Assembly: GCA_965279085.1 (NCBI GenBank)
Contig: OZ257149.1
Span: forward strand, 124,001-188,000
Reading direction: 5' to 3'
DNA from: UBA7672 sp965279085
GTDB lineage: Bacteria; Pseudomonadota; Alphaproteobacteria; Caulobacterales; Hyphomonadaceae
Length of the DNA: 64,000 bases
The notes under the pieces are model-generated. The model saw only the letters and a program-made list of their open reading frames with translations, did no database searches and was not told where the DNA came from. Numbering within the stretch: the first letter of the stretch is position 1; every line of letters begins with the position of its first letter. Made by a program: the position numbers and the translations under genes. Below are positions 1 to 9,218 of the stretch, piece by piece.

Positions 1-560
1 TGCCCGGTCGATTCCCACGCAGGCTGTTGCTGGAAGATCGTCTTGGCATTTTCGAGCTTCGTGCGATCGGCCGACAGCGTCGCTCTTGCTAGGCTCGTTC
101 CATTCTTCCCACCACCGCGGCCCTCGGAGAACGAAAAGTACACCGACCGCGTCGTCGCAAAGTCCGGCCCCAGCGAGATGTCCAGCAGCCCGCCCTGATC
201 GCGTGAGTCCACCGCCGGCACGCCTGTCACCTCGGCCTTCGGCTGCCCCGGCTTCACCAGCCACAGCTTGCCTGCTTTCGACGCTACCAGCAGCGCACCA
301 TCTTCAGGCAGCAGGGCCGAACCCCAAGGATGATCGATGCCATCGGCGATCGTCTCGACGTTCAGCGTCACGTAGGTCTTCACCTCCGGCGCGCGCGTCT
401 GCTCCGGGAATACCGGCTTGGCGGTTTCATTATTCGGCTGGCTCTGCGCCACAGGCGCGCCTGCCTGCACAGGACCATTGGCCGGCGCTTGAGCCTGCTT
501 GTCGCCGCACGCCGCAAGAGCAAGAGCTAGCAGGGAAACTGAGAGGGCAGGCGTCCGCAT
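1..560 (-). CDS. PQQ-dependent sugar dehydrogenase, exported lipoprotein (N-terminal part)
   Basis: The minus strand is open from an ATG at 560 to the left edge, so only about 186 N-terminal residues are present. The start is set by AGGAG six bases upstream; an ATG two codons earlier would have no spacing to it. Residues 1-18 form a lipoprotein signal ending in LAAC. A low-complexity Ala/Gln/Pro linker follows, then the start of a glucose/sorbosone dehydrogenase-type beta-propeller (DGIDHPWG near residue 76, then DQGGLLDISLGPDF). Family members oxidise aldose sugars with PQQ in the periplasm. It lies 70 bp downstream of mutA on the same strand. Substrate and PQQ ligands cannot be judged from this fragment. 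Confidence 0.85.
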   Translation of the reverse strand, partial: MRTPALSVSLLALALAACGDKQAQAPANGPVQAGAPVAQSQPNNETAKPVFPEQTRAPEVKTYVTLNVETIADGIDHPWGSALLPEDGALLVASKAGKLWLVKPGQPKAEVTGVPAVDSRDQGGLLDISLGPDFATTRSVYFSFSEGRGGGKNGTSLARATLSADRTKLENAKTIFQQQPAWESTG

Positions 561-630
561 GATCATCTCCTAGTCGACACACCAGCAGATAGCTCATCCG
601 TACAAATCAGCCAGCCGTCTGACCGAAATG

Positions 631-2628
631 TCAGGCGTTCAGGCCAAGCTCCGCATGGGCAAGCTCGAGCGAAGCCAGCGCATCGACGCCGATATGGATA
701 AACTCATCCACGCCCGCCGCGCGCAGCTCGGCTTCGCGTTCGCCCGGCTTGCCGGCCATATAGAGCCGCGAAACGCCGGCCTTCTTCAGCGCCTTGGCAG
801 CCTCAACTGCGTCGGTCGCATAGCGTTTGTCCGACCCGCAGAGGCAGGCCAGCTTGCAGCTAGATTTCCCAAACGCCTGCGCCAACCAGATCGTGTCGCC
901 CGCCGACGGCACCGCGCCGATGCCGCCCGCCGTGAAGAAGTTCTGTGCGTATTGAAGCCGCGCTGTGTGCTCCGACAGCGGGCCCAGCGCCGCGAGATAG
1001 ATCTTCGGCGCGCGCCCGGCCGCCGTGCGCTGGTCCGCCAGATCGCGCAGCCGCTCGAAAGGCTCGGACAGCCTGATCGGCCAGAACGGCTCGGCCTCCG
1101 CGCCGTCCTCATCCGCCGTCCGCGAAAGATCGGCCAGCGTGGCGCGATCAGCCGCCGCAGTCTTCAGCGAGAACCATGAGCGCGCCGCCGGCGCCCGGCC
1201 CGAAGCTTCCGCCGCGCGCCGAACGATCGCGGGCAGATTCACCACCTCGACGCTCGGTACCTGCTCGTCGAGCAGAGGGAAGTCCGTCACGCCTGTGATT
1301 GCTTCTTTGCGCTTCGCTGCCGCCTTCAGCCGCGTCGCGCGTGCTTCGGCCACGCCGCCCTGGAAGCCGCCGGCAACCAGCGCCTTCGCCAGCCCGCCTT
1401 CGCGCTCCACCTGCTGGAACAACGCCCAAGCCGCTTGAGCAAGATCGTCGCCCAGCTTCTCGATGGCCCACGATCCTCCCGGTGCATCGATAACCTTGCC
1501 GAGACTGGATTCTTCCTGCGCGATCACCTGCGTGTTGCGCGCAAGCCTGCGCGCCAGCTTGCCCGGCAAGCCCATCGCATCGGTGAATGCGCGCACCGTC
1601 ACGATATCCGCGCCGCCCACGCCCGCCGCGAAGCACGCCGCCGTGTTGCGCAGGATGTTCACCCACGGATCGCGCCGGGTCAGCATCCGCCGCGAGGTCA
1701 CGGCCTGCAGCTTCATGCCAGCGCCGCTCGCGCCGAACGCCTGCGCCACGCGGCCCCACATCCGCCGCGCCGCGCGCAGCTTCGACATCTCGACCTGATA
1801 GTCCGCGCCGACGCTCACCGCGAACAGGATCGCCCTGCAGGCCTGATCAGCCGTCAGCCCCGCCGTCATCAGCGCGCGCACATATTCCGCGCCCGCCGCG
1901 ACCAGATAGGCCAGCTCCTGAACCTCGGTGCCGCCAGCTTCGTGCACAGGCCGCGCATCCGCGCGCAGATAGGTCGCCTTCGGAAACTCCGCCGCCACGT
2001 CCCGCGCAAACGAAGCCGCCTGCGAAACTTCTTCCTCGGCCGAGCCGGGCAGGGCGCCTGTCCGCGCCAGCGCCCCGATCGGATCGACGTTGAAAGCGAC
2101 CATCGCCTCCGCCGCCGCCCGCGTGCCCACCGCCGAAGTCAGCAGGGCGGCCAGCTCAATCCCCTGCGTGGTCGATGCGCCGGTCGCATCCAGAGCCACC
2201 GCCGCGAGATCCAGCTTCACGCCCTTCAGCACCCGCTCGATATCTACCGCCGAGCGCGCCACCACGCCATGCTCGCCCGCCGCATCCACCCGCAGCTCGA
2301 TCGAAGAGACGCCGCCTTCCAGCGCTTCCATCACCTGGTCGGCCGCAAAAGCCGGGTCCGGGTGCGACACAACCTGACGGATATCCCAGGGCAGGTAAGC
2401 GTCATTGATCGCCCGCCCGCCACGAATGAATGGCGCCGCGCCAGGAATCCCGGAGGCATCCGCCGCCCAGTCAGGCGCACGATAAAGCGGCTTCACCGGC
2501 ACGCCGTGCTCGGTTTTGGTGGTGACCTTCGACAGGGGCGCGCCTTCCAGCGCCTTCTCGGCAAGAGCTCGCCACTGGGCCTCGTCCGCCGTGGGAAATT
2601 CCGCCGAAAGGGACAGCTCGTCCGCCAT
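631..2628 (-). CDS. mutA: Methylmalonyl-CoA mutase, small (beta) subunit
   Basis: The 665-residue product matches the small subunit of heterodimeric methylmalonyl-CoA mutase, which converts (R)-methylmalonyl-CoA to succinyl-CoA together with the cobalamin-binding large subunit. The N-terminal half is a TIM barrel (DIRQVVSHPDP). The C-terminal Rossmann-like domain lacks the B12 motif DxHxxG, as expected of this subunit. I chose ATG 2628 (MADELSLSAEF), with GAGG seven bases upstream; the frame stays open to 2730 but that extension is unlike the family. With pccA and pccB in this window it serves propionyl-CoA catabolism. The large subunit mutB, often adjacent, is not seen: the next gene downstream is the sugar dehydrogenase. 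Confidence 0.9.
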   Translation of the reverse strand: MADELSLSAEFPTADEAQWRALAEKALEGAPLSKVTTKTEHGVPVKPLYRAPDWAADASGIPGAAPFIRGGRAINDAYLPWDIRQVVSHPDPAFAADQVMEALEGGVSSIELRVDAAGEHGVVARSAVDIERVLKGVKLDLAAVALDATGASTTQGIELAALLTSAVGTRAAAEAMVAFNVDPIGALARTGALPGSAEEEVSQAASFARDVAAEFPKATYLRADARPVHEAGGTEVQELAYLVAAGAEYVRALMTAGLTADQACRAILFAVSVGADYQVEMSKLRAARRMWGRVAQAFGASGAGMKLQAVTSRRMLTRRDPWVNILRNTAACFAAGVGGADIVTVRAFTDAMGLPGKLARRLARNTQVIAQEESSLGKVIDAPGGSWAIEKLGDDLAQAAWALFQQVEREGGLAKALVAGGFQGGVAEARATRLKAAAKRKEAITGVTDFPLLDEQVPSVEVVNLPAIVRRAAEASGRAPAARSWFSLKTAAADRATLADLSRTADEDGAEAEPFWPIRLSEPFERLRDLADQRTAAGRAPKIYLAALGPLSEHTARLQYAQNFFTAGGIGAVPSAGDTIWLAQAFGKSSCKLACLCGSDKRYATDAVEAAKALKKAGVSRLYMAGKPGEREAELRAAGVDEFIHIGVDALASLELAHAELGLNA

Positions 2629-2760
2629 TGAATCGCCTCTACGCTCCCGGGCCATCAGGCATTGGCATCGCCCAGCGTCAAGGTCTCGCCGCCTACGCGA
2701 GCGGGCAGGCGCTTCTTGGTCGCACACCAAGCCGTGACCGAGGCGTCGCGTGCTTTTTTA

Positions 2761-2794
2761 TTGACACTGTAAATTTTACGCTAGACACTGTCTA
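2761..2794. promoter_or_regulatory. Control region of the RND efflux operon: overlapping palindromes
   Basis: In an AT-rich patch just before the efflux operon, TAGACACTGTCTA (2782-2794) is a perfect dyad with one central base. GTAAATTTTAC (2769-2779) is a second perfect dyad. TTGACACTGTAAA (2761-2773) is a 21-bp-spaced near copy of the first and contains a consensus -35 hexamer. Spacing of two helical turns suggests cooperative binding by a dimeric repressor. TetR-type regulators commonly control such operons, but none is encoded nearby, so the regulator is unknown. The -10 element is not clear. Confidence 0.55.
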
Positions 2795-2812
2795 AATAAG
2801 CTGGAGACGGCC

Positions 2813-3847
2813 ATGAGCAAGCAGGCGAAGACACTGCACTGGGCTATCGGACTATTGTTGGCGATCCTCCCCGCCTGTTCACCCGCTGCTCCGGCCGAGC
2901 CGCCGAAGGTTCAGGCCGTGGCGCCGGTGCAGGTCGAGGTCTACCGCGTCGAGCAACGCCAGCTCGCCGGCACGATCCGCGCCAGCGGCCTCATCACCTT
3001 CAAGAACGAAACGCCGCTCTCCTTCGGCGCTCCGGGCGTCATCGAAACCCTCTCGGTCGACAGCGGCTCGCGGGTCAGCGCCGGGCAGGTGCTTGCCACC
3101 CTCCGCCGCACATCGGTCGGCGCCGACGCCGCCGAAGCCGAGATCGTCCGCCAGACCGCGCAACAGACCTACGACCGCGTGAACCGCCTCTTCGCCGCCG
3201 GCGCCGCGTCACAGGCCGATCTCGACGCCGCCCGCCTCGGCCTCGAGCGCGCCCGCCAAATTGTCTCCGTCACAGCGCCTGCTTCAGGCGTCATCCTCCG
3301 CCGCGATGTCGATCGCGGCCAGACCGTTCAGGCCGGGCAAGCCGTCCTAACGCTCGGCGAGGATCGCGCCGGCATGATCGTCAGCGCCCAGCTTTCGTCA
3401 GTCGATGTCGCACAGGTCGGCGTGGGCGACACCACCACGGTTGCGATTCAGGGGCGTGAAGCCAGCACCGGCAGGGTCGCACGCATCTCGCCGAAGATGG
3501 TCGCGGGCATGGGCTCGTTCGAAGTCGAGGTCCAGCTCGACAAGCCCGCCGGCCTCAAGAGCGGCGAGGTCGCCGAAGTCCTCATCGCCGTGAAGGCCCC
3601 GGCGGCCAAACCCGTCACCGACAGCTTCATCATCCCCGCCATCGCCCTGATCGATGCACGCGCTGACCAGGGCATGGTCTATGTCCTCGGTCCGAACAAT
3701 ACCGCCGTCCGCCGTGCGGTCCGCACTGAGGGACTGACCGATGGAGGCGTCGTCATTACCGGCGGCCTGCTGCCCGGCGACGCGGTGATAACACGTGGGG
3801 CATCGATGATCCGTGACGGAGACGTCGTCAAAGTCGCGCAGGACTAG
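2813..3847 (+). CDS. RND efflux periplasmic adaptor (membrane fusion) lipoprotein
   Basis: This 344-residue HlyD/AcrA-type adaptor has a signal peptide ending in LPAC, so Cys22 should be lipidated. It shows the usual adaptor order: a beta-barrel/lipoyl half (about 40-105), a short helical hairpin, the second lipoyl half (TAPASGVILRRDVDRGQTV), then barrel and membrane-proximal domains ending with RDGDVVKV. It would bridge the inner-membrane pump encoded six bases downstream to an outer-membrane channel. No TolC-type gene is present here. The hairpin is short, typical of adaptors of HAE-1 pumps from this class. The substrate is unknown. Confidence 0.9.
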   Translation: MSKQAKTLHWAIGLLLAILPACSPAAPAEPPKVQAVAPVQVEVYRVEQRQLAGTIRASGLITFKNETPLSFGAPGVIETLSVDSGSRVSAGQVLATLRRTSVGADAAEAEIVRQTAQQTYDRVNRLFAAGAASQADLDAARLGLERARQIVSVTAPASGVILRRDVDRGQTVQAGQAVLTLGEDRAGMIVSAQLSSVDVAQVGVGDTTTVAIQGREASTGRVARISPKMVAGMGSFEVEVQLDKPAGLKSGEVAEVLIAVKAPAAKPVTDSFIIPAIALIDARADQGMVYVLGPNNTAVRRAVRTEGLTDGGVVITGGLLPGDAVITRGASMIRDGDVVKVAQD

Positions 3848-3853
3848 GCCGTC

Positions 3854-6800
3854 ATGCAGGCGATCACACGCTTCTTCATCCAGCGCTGGCAGTTCACGCT
3901 CATCCTTTTCATCATGCTCTTCGCGCTCGGCGTTGCGAACGTGCAGGGCATTCCGAAATCCGAAGACCCCATCGTCAAGTTCCCGGGCGTGGGCGTGTTC
4001 GTCGTCCTGCCGGGCGCTGATGCCGGGCAGATGGAGCGCGTCGTCGCGATCCCGATCGAAACCGCGCTCAACGGCATCGAGGACGTCGACAATATCTCGT
4101 CCACCAGCAGTGCCGGCCTCGCCCAGATCAGCGTCCAGTTCCAGTACGGCACGGACCCCGAGAAGAAATACGACGAGGTCGTGCGGGAGCTGAACGTCGT
4201 CCGCCCGGGCCTTCCGGCCGGCATCACGCTCCTGCGCGCCGACCGCGCCAACCCCGCGCAGACCAACATCATCCAGATGGCGCTGATCAGCGAAACCGCG
4301 CCCATCCGTCAGATGGAAGCCTACGCACGCGAAATGCGAGACGCCATCGAACGTGCGCCCGGCGTCCAGCAGTCCGAAATCTGGGGGGTACCCAGCTCGG
4401 AAGTCCGCGTCACAGTCGATCTCGACAAACTCGCCGCCTACCAGCTCCCCCTCGGCGCCGTCGCCGAAGCCTTACAGCAGGAAGGCGCCGACCTCCCGAT
4501 CGGCTCTGTCGAAAGCAGCGGCCGCCGCTTCAACGTCGAAGCCACCGGCCCGTTCGACAGCCTCGACGAGATCCGCGACACCGTCCTGCGCGCCAGCGGC
4601 GGCGTATCCGTAAAGGTCGGCGACATCGCCAGTGTCGAATGGACAAATGACGAGACCCAGCACTTCACCCGTTTCAATGGCCAGCGCGCGCTCTTCGTCA
4701 CCGCCCGCGCCAAGCTCGGCACCACCATCTTCACCGTCGTCGACGCCATCAAGAAGCAGGTCGATGCCTTCGAGCCGCGCCTGCCCAAGGAAATCCGCCT
4801 CGATCGCGGCTTCGACCAGTCCGAAACCGTCGCCCACCGCCTCTCATCCCTCGGCCGCGACCTCACCATCGCCATCGGCCTCGTCCTGCTCACGCTCCTG
4901 CCGCTGGGCCTGCGCGCCTCGCTCATCGTCATGGTGTCGATCCCGTTTTCCTTCGCCATCGGCATCACCGTCCTCAACATCCTCGGCTACTCGCTGAACC
5001 AGCTTTCCATCGCCGGATTCGTGCTCGCTCTCGGCCTGCTGGTGGACGATTCCATCGTCGTCACCGAGAACATTTCCCGTCACCTGCGAACCGGCCTGTC
5101 GCCACGCGACGCCGCCCTCGAAGGCGTGAAGGAGATCAACGTCGCTGTCCTTGGCTGCACCGCCGCGCTGCTCCTTGCTTTCGTGCCGCTGCTGAACCTT
5201 CCCGAATCCGCCGGCGATTTCACGCGCTCCCTCCCGATGGCGGTCGTCTGCACCATCGCGGCCTCGCTCTTTGTGTCGCTCAGCGTGATCCCGTTCTTGG
5301 CCAGCCGCCTGCTGCCGCGCAAGAACCACGGCAACGTCTTCCTCGATGTTGTGATGGGTGGCATCCACGCCATCTACCGCCCGATCCTCCACGTCGCGCT
5401 GACATTCCCGCGCATCACCATCATTGTCGGCCTAGCGCTTTTCGGCGCGACGCTCACGCTGGTGCCCAAGCTCGGCTTCAGCCTTTTCCCGGAAAACGAC
5501 AGCCCGTACTTCCTCGTTCGCGTCGAACTCCCGCAGGGCGTCTCCGTCGAGGAGACCGACAAGGCCGTCCAATACGCTGACGCCGTCCTCGCCAAGCGCG
5601 AGCACATCACCTGGCGCTTCTCGAACGCGGGCAGGGGCAATCCACGCGTCTACTACAACGAGAACCCCTCAGAGACGCAGTCCAACGTCGGCGACATCTA
5701 CGCCCGCTTCGATCATTGGGAGGCGCAGGAAGGCCACGCCGAGCTCGAAGCCATCCGCAAGGAACTCGCCGCCTTCCCGGGCGCCCGTTTCAACGTCAAG
5801 CGCTTCCTCAATGGCCCGCCAATCGAGGCGCCCATCGCCGTCCGGATCCGCGGCGCCGACATCAACGTCCTCACCGATCTCGCCTCGCAGGTTGAACGCC
5901 TCGTCACCGAGGCCGACGGCACGCGCAACGTGCGCAACCCGCTGGGCGAGAAGCTCATCGACCTCGACCTCAACATCAACACCGAAGCCGCCGCCCTGCG
6001 CGGCGTTCCCGCCGGCGCCATTGATCAGACTCTCCGCATCGCCATCGGCGGCGCCCGCGTCGCCGCCTTCCGCGATCCTGTCGGCGATGCCTATCCCGTC
6101 GTCGTCCGCGCCCCGCGCGCCGACCGCATGAACCTAGAGGACATCAGCCGTCTCTACATCTGGACCGGCACAGGCGCCGCCGCTCCGATCTCGGAGTTCG
6201 CCAAGCCCTCGCTCGCCGCCGGCCCCTCGCGCATCAGCCGCTACGACCGCGAGCGCACCGTCACCGTCAGCGCCTTCACCCAACCGGGCCGCCTCACCGG
6301 CGAAGTCACCCGCAACGTCGCTGCCAAGCTCGAACCGCTCCGCCTCCCGCCAGGCTACTCGATTACCTATGGCGGCGAGTCCGAAGCATCCTCCCGCTCC
6401 TTCAGCGGCTTCGGCCCAGCCATCATCATCGCCTGCTTCGGCATCCTCGCCGTGCTGCTGCTGGAATTCGGATCCTTCTCCAGCGCCGCCGTCGTCGCCT
6501 TCGTGATCCCCTTCGGCATCATGGGCGGCCTGATCGCGCTCTATCTCGGCGGAGAGTCGCTCTCCTACACCTCGATTATCGGCTTCATCGCCCTCGTCGG
6601 TATCGAGATCAAGAACTCGATCCTGCTCGTCGAATTCGCCAACCAGGAACGCGAACGCGGAACACCTCTGCGCGAGGCTATCGAGAAAGCCGGCGAAATC
6701 CGCTTCCTCCCGGTCCTGCTTACGTCGATGACCGCTATCGGCGGCATGATCCCGCTGGTGATGGAGCGCTCGCCGCTCTATTCGCCGCTCGCCATGGTCA

Positions 6801-6928
6801 TCATCGGCGGCCTTATCTCGTCCACGCTTCTGGCGCGGATCGTCACGCCGCCGCTCTATCTGCTGCTGGCGCCCAAAACCATGAAGGGTGTCGTTGCGGC
6901 GCCGTTGGCGCCCGCCACTGCAGACTGA
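3854..6928 (+). CDS. RND (HAE-1 family) efflux transporter, inner-membrane pump
   Basis: At 1024 residues this has the normal AcrB/MexB-family length. TM1 is at residues 14-32, followed by a large periplasmic domain, a bundle of TM helices (about 335-530), a second periplasmic domain and a second TM bundle (about 850-1010). The proton-relay motif GLLVDDSIVVTENI in TM4 keeps both aspartates. It starts six bases after the adaptor's stop and is surely cotranscribed and coupled. Such pumps export drugs, detergents or metabolites using the proton gradient. The sequence resembles the branch found with short adaptors rather than classical AcrB. The substrate cannot be inferred. Confidence 0.93.
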   Translation: MQAITRFFIQRWQFTLILFIMLFALGVANVQGIPKSEDPIVKFPGVGVFVVLPGADAGQMERVVAIPIETALNGIEDVDNISSTSSAGLAQISVQFQYGTDPEKKYDEVVRELNVVRPGLPAGITLLRADRANPAQTNIIQMALISETAPIRQMEAYAREMRDAIERAPGVQQSEIWGVPSSEVRVTVDLDKLAAYQLPLGAVAEALQQEGADLPIGSVESSGRRFNVEATGPFDSLDEIRDTVLRASGGVSVKVGDIASVEWTNDETQHFTRFNGQRALFVTARAKLGTTIFTVVDAIKKQVDAFEPRLPKEIRLDRGFDQSETVAHRLSSLGRDLTIAIGLVLLTLLPLGLRASLIVMVSIPFSFAIGITVLNILGYSLNQLSIAGFVLALGLLVDDSIVVTENISRHLRTGLSPRDAALEGVKEINVAVLGCTAALLLAFVPLLNLPESAGDFTRSLPMAVVCTIAASLFVSLSVIPFLASRLLPRKNHGNVFLDVVMGGIHAIYRPILHVALTFPRITIIVGLALFGATLTLVPKLGFSLFPENDSPYFLVRVELPQGVSVEETDKAVQYADAVLAKREHITWRFSNAGRGNPRVYYNENPSETQSNVGDIYARFDHWEAQEGHAELEAIRKELAAFPGARFNVKRFLNGPPIEAPIAVRIRGADINVLTDLASQVERLVTEADGTRNVRNPLGEKLIDLDLNINTEAAALRGVPAGAIDQTLRIAIGGARVAAFRDPVGDAYPVVVRAPRADRMNLEDISRLYIWTGTGAAAPISEFAKPSLAAGPSRISRYDRERTVTVSAFTQPGRLTGEVTRNVAAKLEPLRLPPGYSITYGGESEASSRSFSGFGPAIIIACFGILAVLLLEFGSFSSAAVVAFVIPFGIMGGLIALYLGGESLSYTSIIGFIALVGIEIKNSILLVEFANQERERGTPLREAIEKAGEIRFLPVLLTSMTAIGGMIPLVMERSPLYSPLAMVIIGGLISSTLLARIVTPPLYLLLAPKTMKGVVAAPLAPATAD

Positions 6929-6940
6929 TAAGGAATCGGT

Positions 6941-7921
6941 ATGACAATTCCCGCTTCGCTTGCCAGCCAGCTGTCGATCCCGGTCATCGGCTCGCCGCTG
7001 TTCATCATCTCGAACCCCGACCTGGTCATCGCCCAGTGCAAGGCCGGCGTCATCGGCTCGTTCCCGTCGCTAAACGCGCGCCCGATCGAACAGCTCGACG
7101 AGTGGCTGACCCGCATCAACGAGGAACTGAACGCCGCCCGCCTCGCCAACCCTCATGCGAAGATCGCGCCCTATGCCGTGAACCTCATCGTCCACAAGTC
7201 GAACAACCGCATCGAGGAAGACCTCGCCCTCTGCGTGAAGCACAAGGTTCCGATCGTCATCACCTCGCTCGGAGCCCGCACTGACGTGAACGACGCCATC
7301 CACTCCTATGGCGGCATCGTCCTGCACGACATCATCAATATCGTCTTCGCACACAAGGCGCTGGAGAAGGGCGCCGACGGCCTCATCGCCGTCTGCGCTG
7401 GAGCGGGCGGCCATGCCGGCGTGCTCTCGCCCTTCGCCCTTATCTCCGAAATCCGCGAATTCTTCGACGGGCCCCTCGCGCTCTCCGGCTCGATCTCAAC
7501 GGGCGCGCAGGTTCTCGCTGCGCAGGCCATCGGCGCCGATTTCGCCTATATCGGCACTGCCTTCATCGCCACCGATGAAGCTCGCGCGCCGGAGAGCTAC
7601 AAGGACATGATCGTGGCGTCCGCCGCGAAGGACATCGTCTATTCCTCGCTCTTCACCGGCGTCCACGGCAACTATCTCGCCCCCTCCATCGCCAAGGCTG
7701 GCATGGATCCCAACAACCTCCCCGACGGCGACAAGGCCACCATGAGCTTCCAGGCCGGCGAAAGCTCCAAGGCAAAAGCCTGGAAGGACGTCTGGGGTTC
7801 AGGGCAGGGCATCGGCGCAGTGAAGGCCCGCATGCCCGCCGCGCAGTACGTCTCGCAGCTTAAGCGCGAGTACGAAGAGGCAAAAGCGAAGCTCGTGAAG
7901 TCGTCCGCCTTCGCGGGCTGA
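6941..7921 (+). CDS. Nitronate monooxygenase (2-nitropropane dioxygenase family)
   Basis: The 326-residue FMN-dependent TIM-barrel protein has the family signature GAGGHAG near residue 154, which holds the catalytic His, and the phosphate-binding stretch SGSISTGAQV. Family members oxidise alkyl nitronates such as propionate-3-nitronate, a toxin that inhibits succinate dehydrogenase. It begins 12 bases after the RND pump, so it may be the third gene of that operon. That suggests, without proving, a shared detoxification role. Several flavoproteins of other function share this fold, so the substrate is an inference. Confidence 0.85.
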   Translation: MTIPASLASQLSIPVIGSPLFIISNPDLVIAQCKAGVIGSFPSLNARPIEQLDEWLTRINEELNAARLANPHAKIAPYAVNLIVHKSNNRIEEDLALCVKHKVPIVITSLGARTDVNDAIHSYGGIVLHDIINIVFAHKALEKGADGLIAVCAGAGGHAGVLSPFALISEIREFFDGPLALSGSISTGAQVLAAQAIGADFAYIGTAFIATDEARAPESYKDMIVASAAKDIVYSSLFTGVHGNYLAPSIAKAGMDPNNLPDGDKATMSFQAGESSKAKAWKDVWGSGQGIGAVKARMPAAQYVSQLKREYEEAKAKLVKSSAFAG

Positions 7922-7998
7922 TCACCGCCAGCGGATCTCAGCAATCCGTTAGATAACCTCGTTTGCCGCGCGGTCCCGAACCGTCGCATAAGCGCGCC

Positions 7999-9006
7999 AT
8001 GATTACGGATCCGCTCAAAGACCTGCCGACCTTCGCCGACATCGAGGACGCCGCCACGCGCGTCCGCGAGGTCACGGTCCACACCCCGCTCCTGCGCTTC
8101 GACGTGCTGGACAGGGCGGCCGGCGTGCCGGTCTGGATCAAGCCGGAAACGCTCCAGCGCACCGGCTCCTTCAAGATGCGGGGCGCCTGGAACCGCATCA
8201 CCCGCATTCCCGATGCGGACAAGCCCAAGGGCGTCGTCGCCTTCTCGTCGGGCAACCACGCACAGGGCGTCGCCGAAAGCGCGCGCCTCCTCGGCATGAA
8301 ATCCACCATCGTCATGCCGTCCGACGCGCCACGCGCCAAAATCGAAAGCACAAGGCAGCGCGGCGCCGCTGTCCGCCTCTATGACCGCATCAATGAAAGC
8401 CGCGAAGCCATCGCCGCGGAAATCGCCAACGCGTCCGGCGCCACCACCATCCGCCCTTTCGATGACGCATGGATCATGGCCGGGCAGGGCACAGCCGGCC
8501 TCGAAGCCGCTCAGGACGCCGCCAGGCAGGGCGTCACCTTTGGCTCTCTCATCTGCAACGCCTCGGGCGGCGGCCTGCTGGCAGGCGTCGCGCTCGCCTT
8601 CGAAACGCTGTCACCTTCAACCGAAGTCTATGTCGCCGAACCCGACGGCCACGACGATCTCCTCCGCTCGCTCGCCGCAAAGAAGATCGTCTCCAACGCC
8701 CCCGGCATCCGCTCCATCGCCGACGCCCTGATGTCGCCCGAGCCCGGCGTTCTCCCGTTCGAAATCCACAAGCGCCGCGTCAAGGGCGGCTTCACCGCCA
8801 CCAACGACCAGCTCCTCGACGCCATGAGCTTCGCTTTCCACCACCTGAAACTCGTCGTCGAACCCGGCGGCGCGAACTCCCTCGCTGTCCTCCTGAACAA
8901 CCGCGCCCACTTCGCCCAGCGCGGCCAGGTCCTGCTCGTTCTCTCCGGCGGAAACGTCGACGCAGATCTGTTCGCGAAGGCGATTGCGCGGCCACAACCC
9001 GCGTAG
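7999..9006 (+). CDS. Threonine dehydratase / serine racemase-like PLP enzyme
   Basis: This 335-residue fold-type II PLP enzyme carries the Schiff-base lysine in SFKMRGAWN (about residue 52), the substrate loop SSGNHAQGVA and a glycine-rich phosphate loop (ASGGGLLAG). There is no C-terminal ACT domain, so it resembles catabolic TdcB or serine racemase rather than the biosynthetic, isoleucine-regulated IlvA. I chose ATG 7999 (MITDPLKDL); an upstream in-frame ATG at 7963 adds 12 residues unlike the family. It would deaminate L-threonine or L-serine to 2-oxo acids. 2-Oxobutyrate from threonine could feed the propionyl-CoA route represented elsewhere in the window. Confidence 0.87.
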   Translation: MITDPLKDLPTFADIEDAATRVREVTVHTPLLRFDVLDRAAGVPVWIKPETLQRTGSFKMRGAWNRITRIPDADKPKGVVAFSSGNHAQGVAESARLLGMKSTIVMPSDAPRAKIESTRQRGAAVRLYDRINESREAIAAEIANASGATTIRPFDDAWIMAGQGTAGLEAAQDAARQGVTFGSLICNASGGGLLAGVALAFETLSPSTEVYVAEPDGHDDLLRSLAAKKIVSNAPGIRSIADALMSPEPGVLPFEIHKRRVKGGFTATNDQLLDAMSFAFHHLKLVVEPGGANSLAVLLNNRAHFAQRGQVLLVLSGGNVDADLFAKAIARPQPA

Positions 9007-9218
9007 GCGGATCACCACGACGCTCCGAAATTGCTGCATAATCGTCAGATAATGCCGGTATCGGCGACTTCCGGTGGCAGACAATCAGCTTTGAGCTTGG
9101 TGTTGCGGTTTCACGACTGCGCCGCGCGCCTTTGTCAATCACCGATCTTTGGAATTGCGCAGACGCTTCTCAGGTGGTGAGAACAGCGATCGAATCCACG
9201 GATCGAGCGGAAGGTCGC

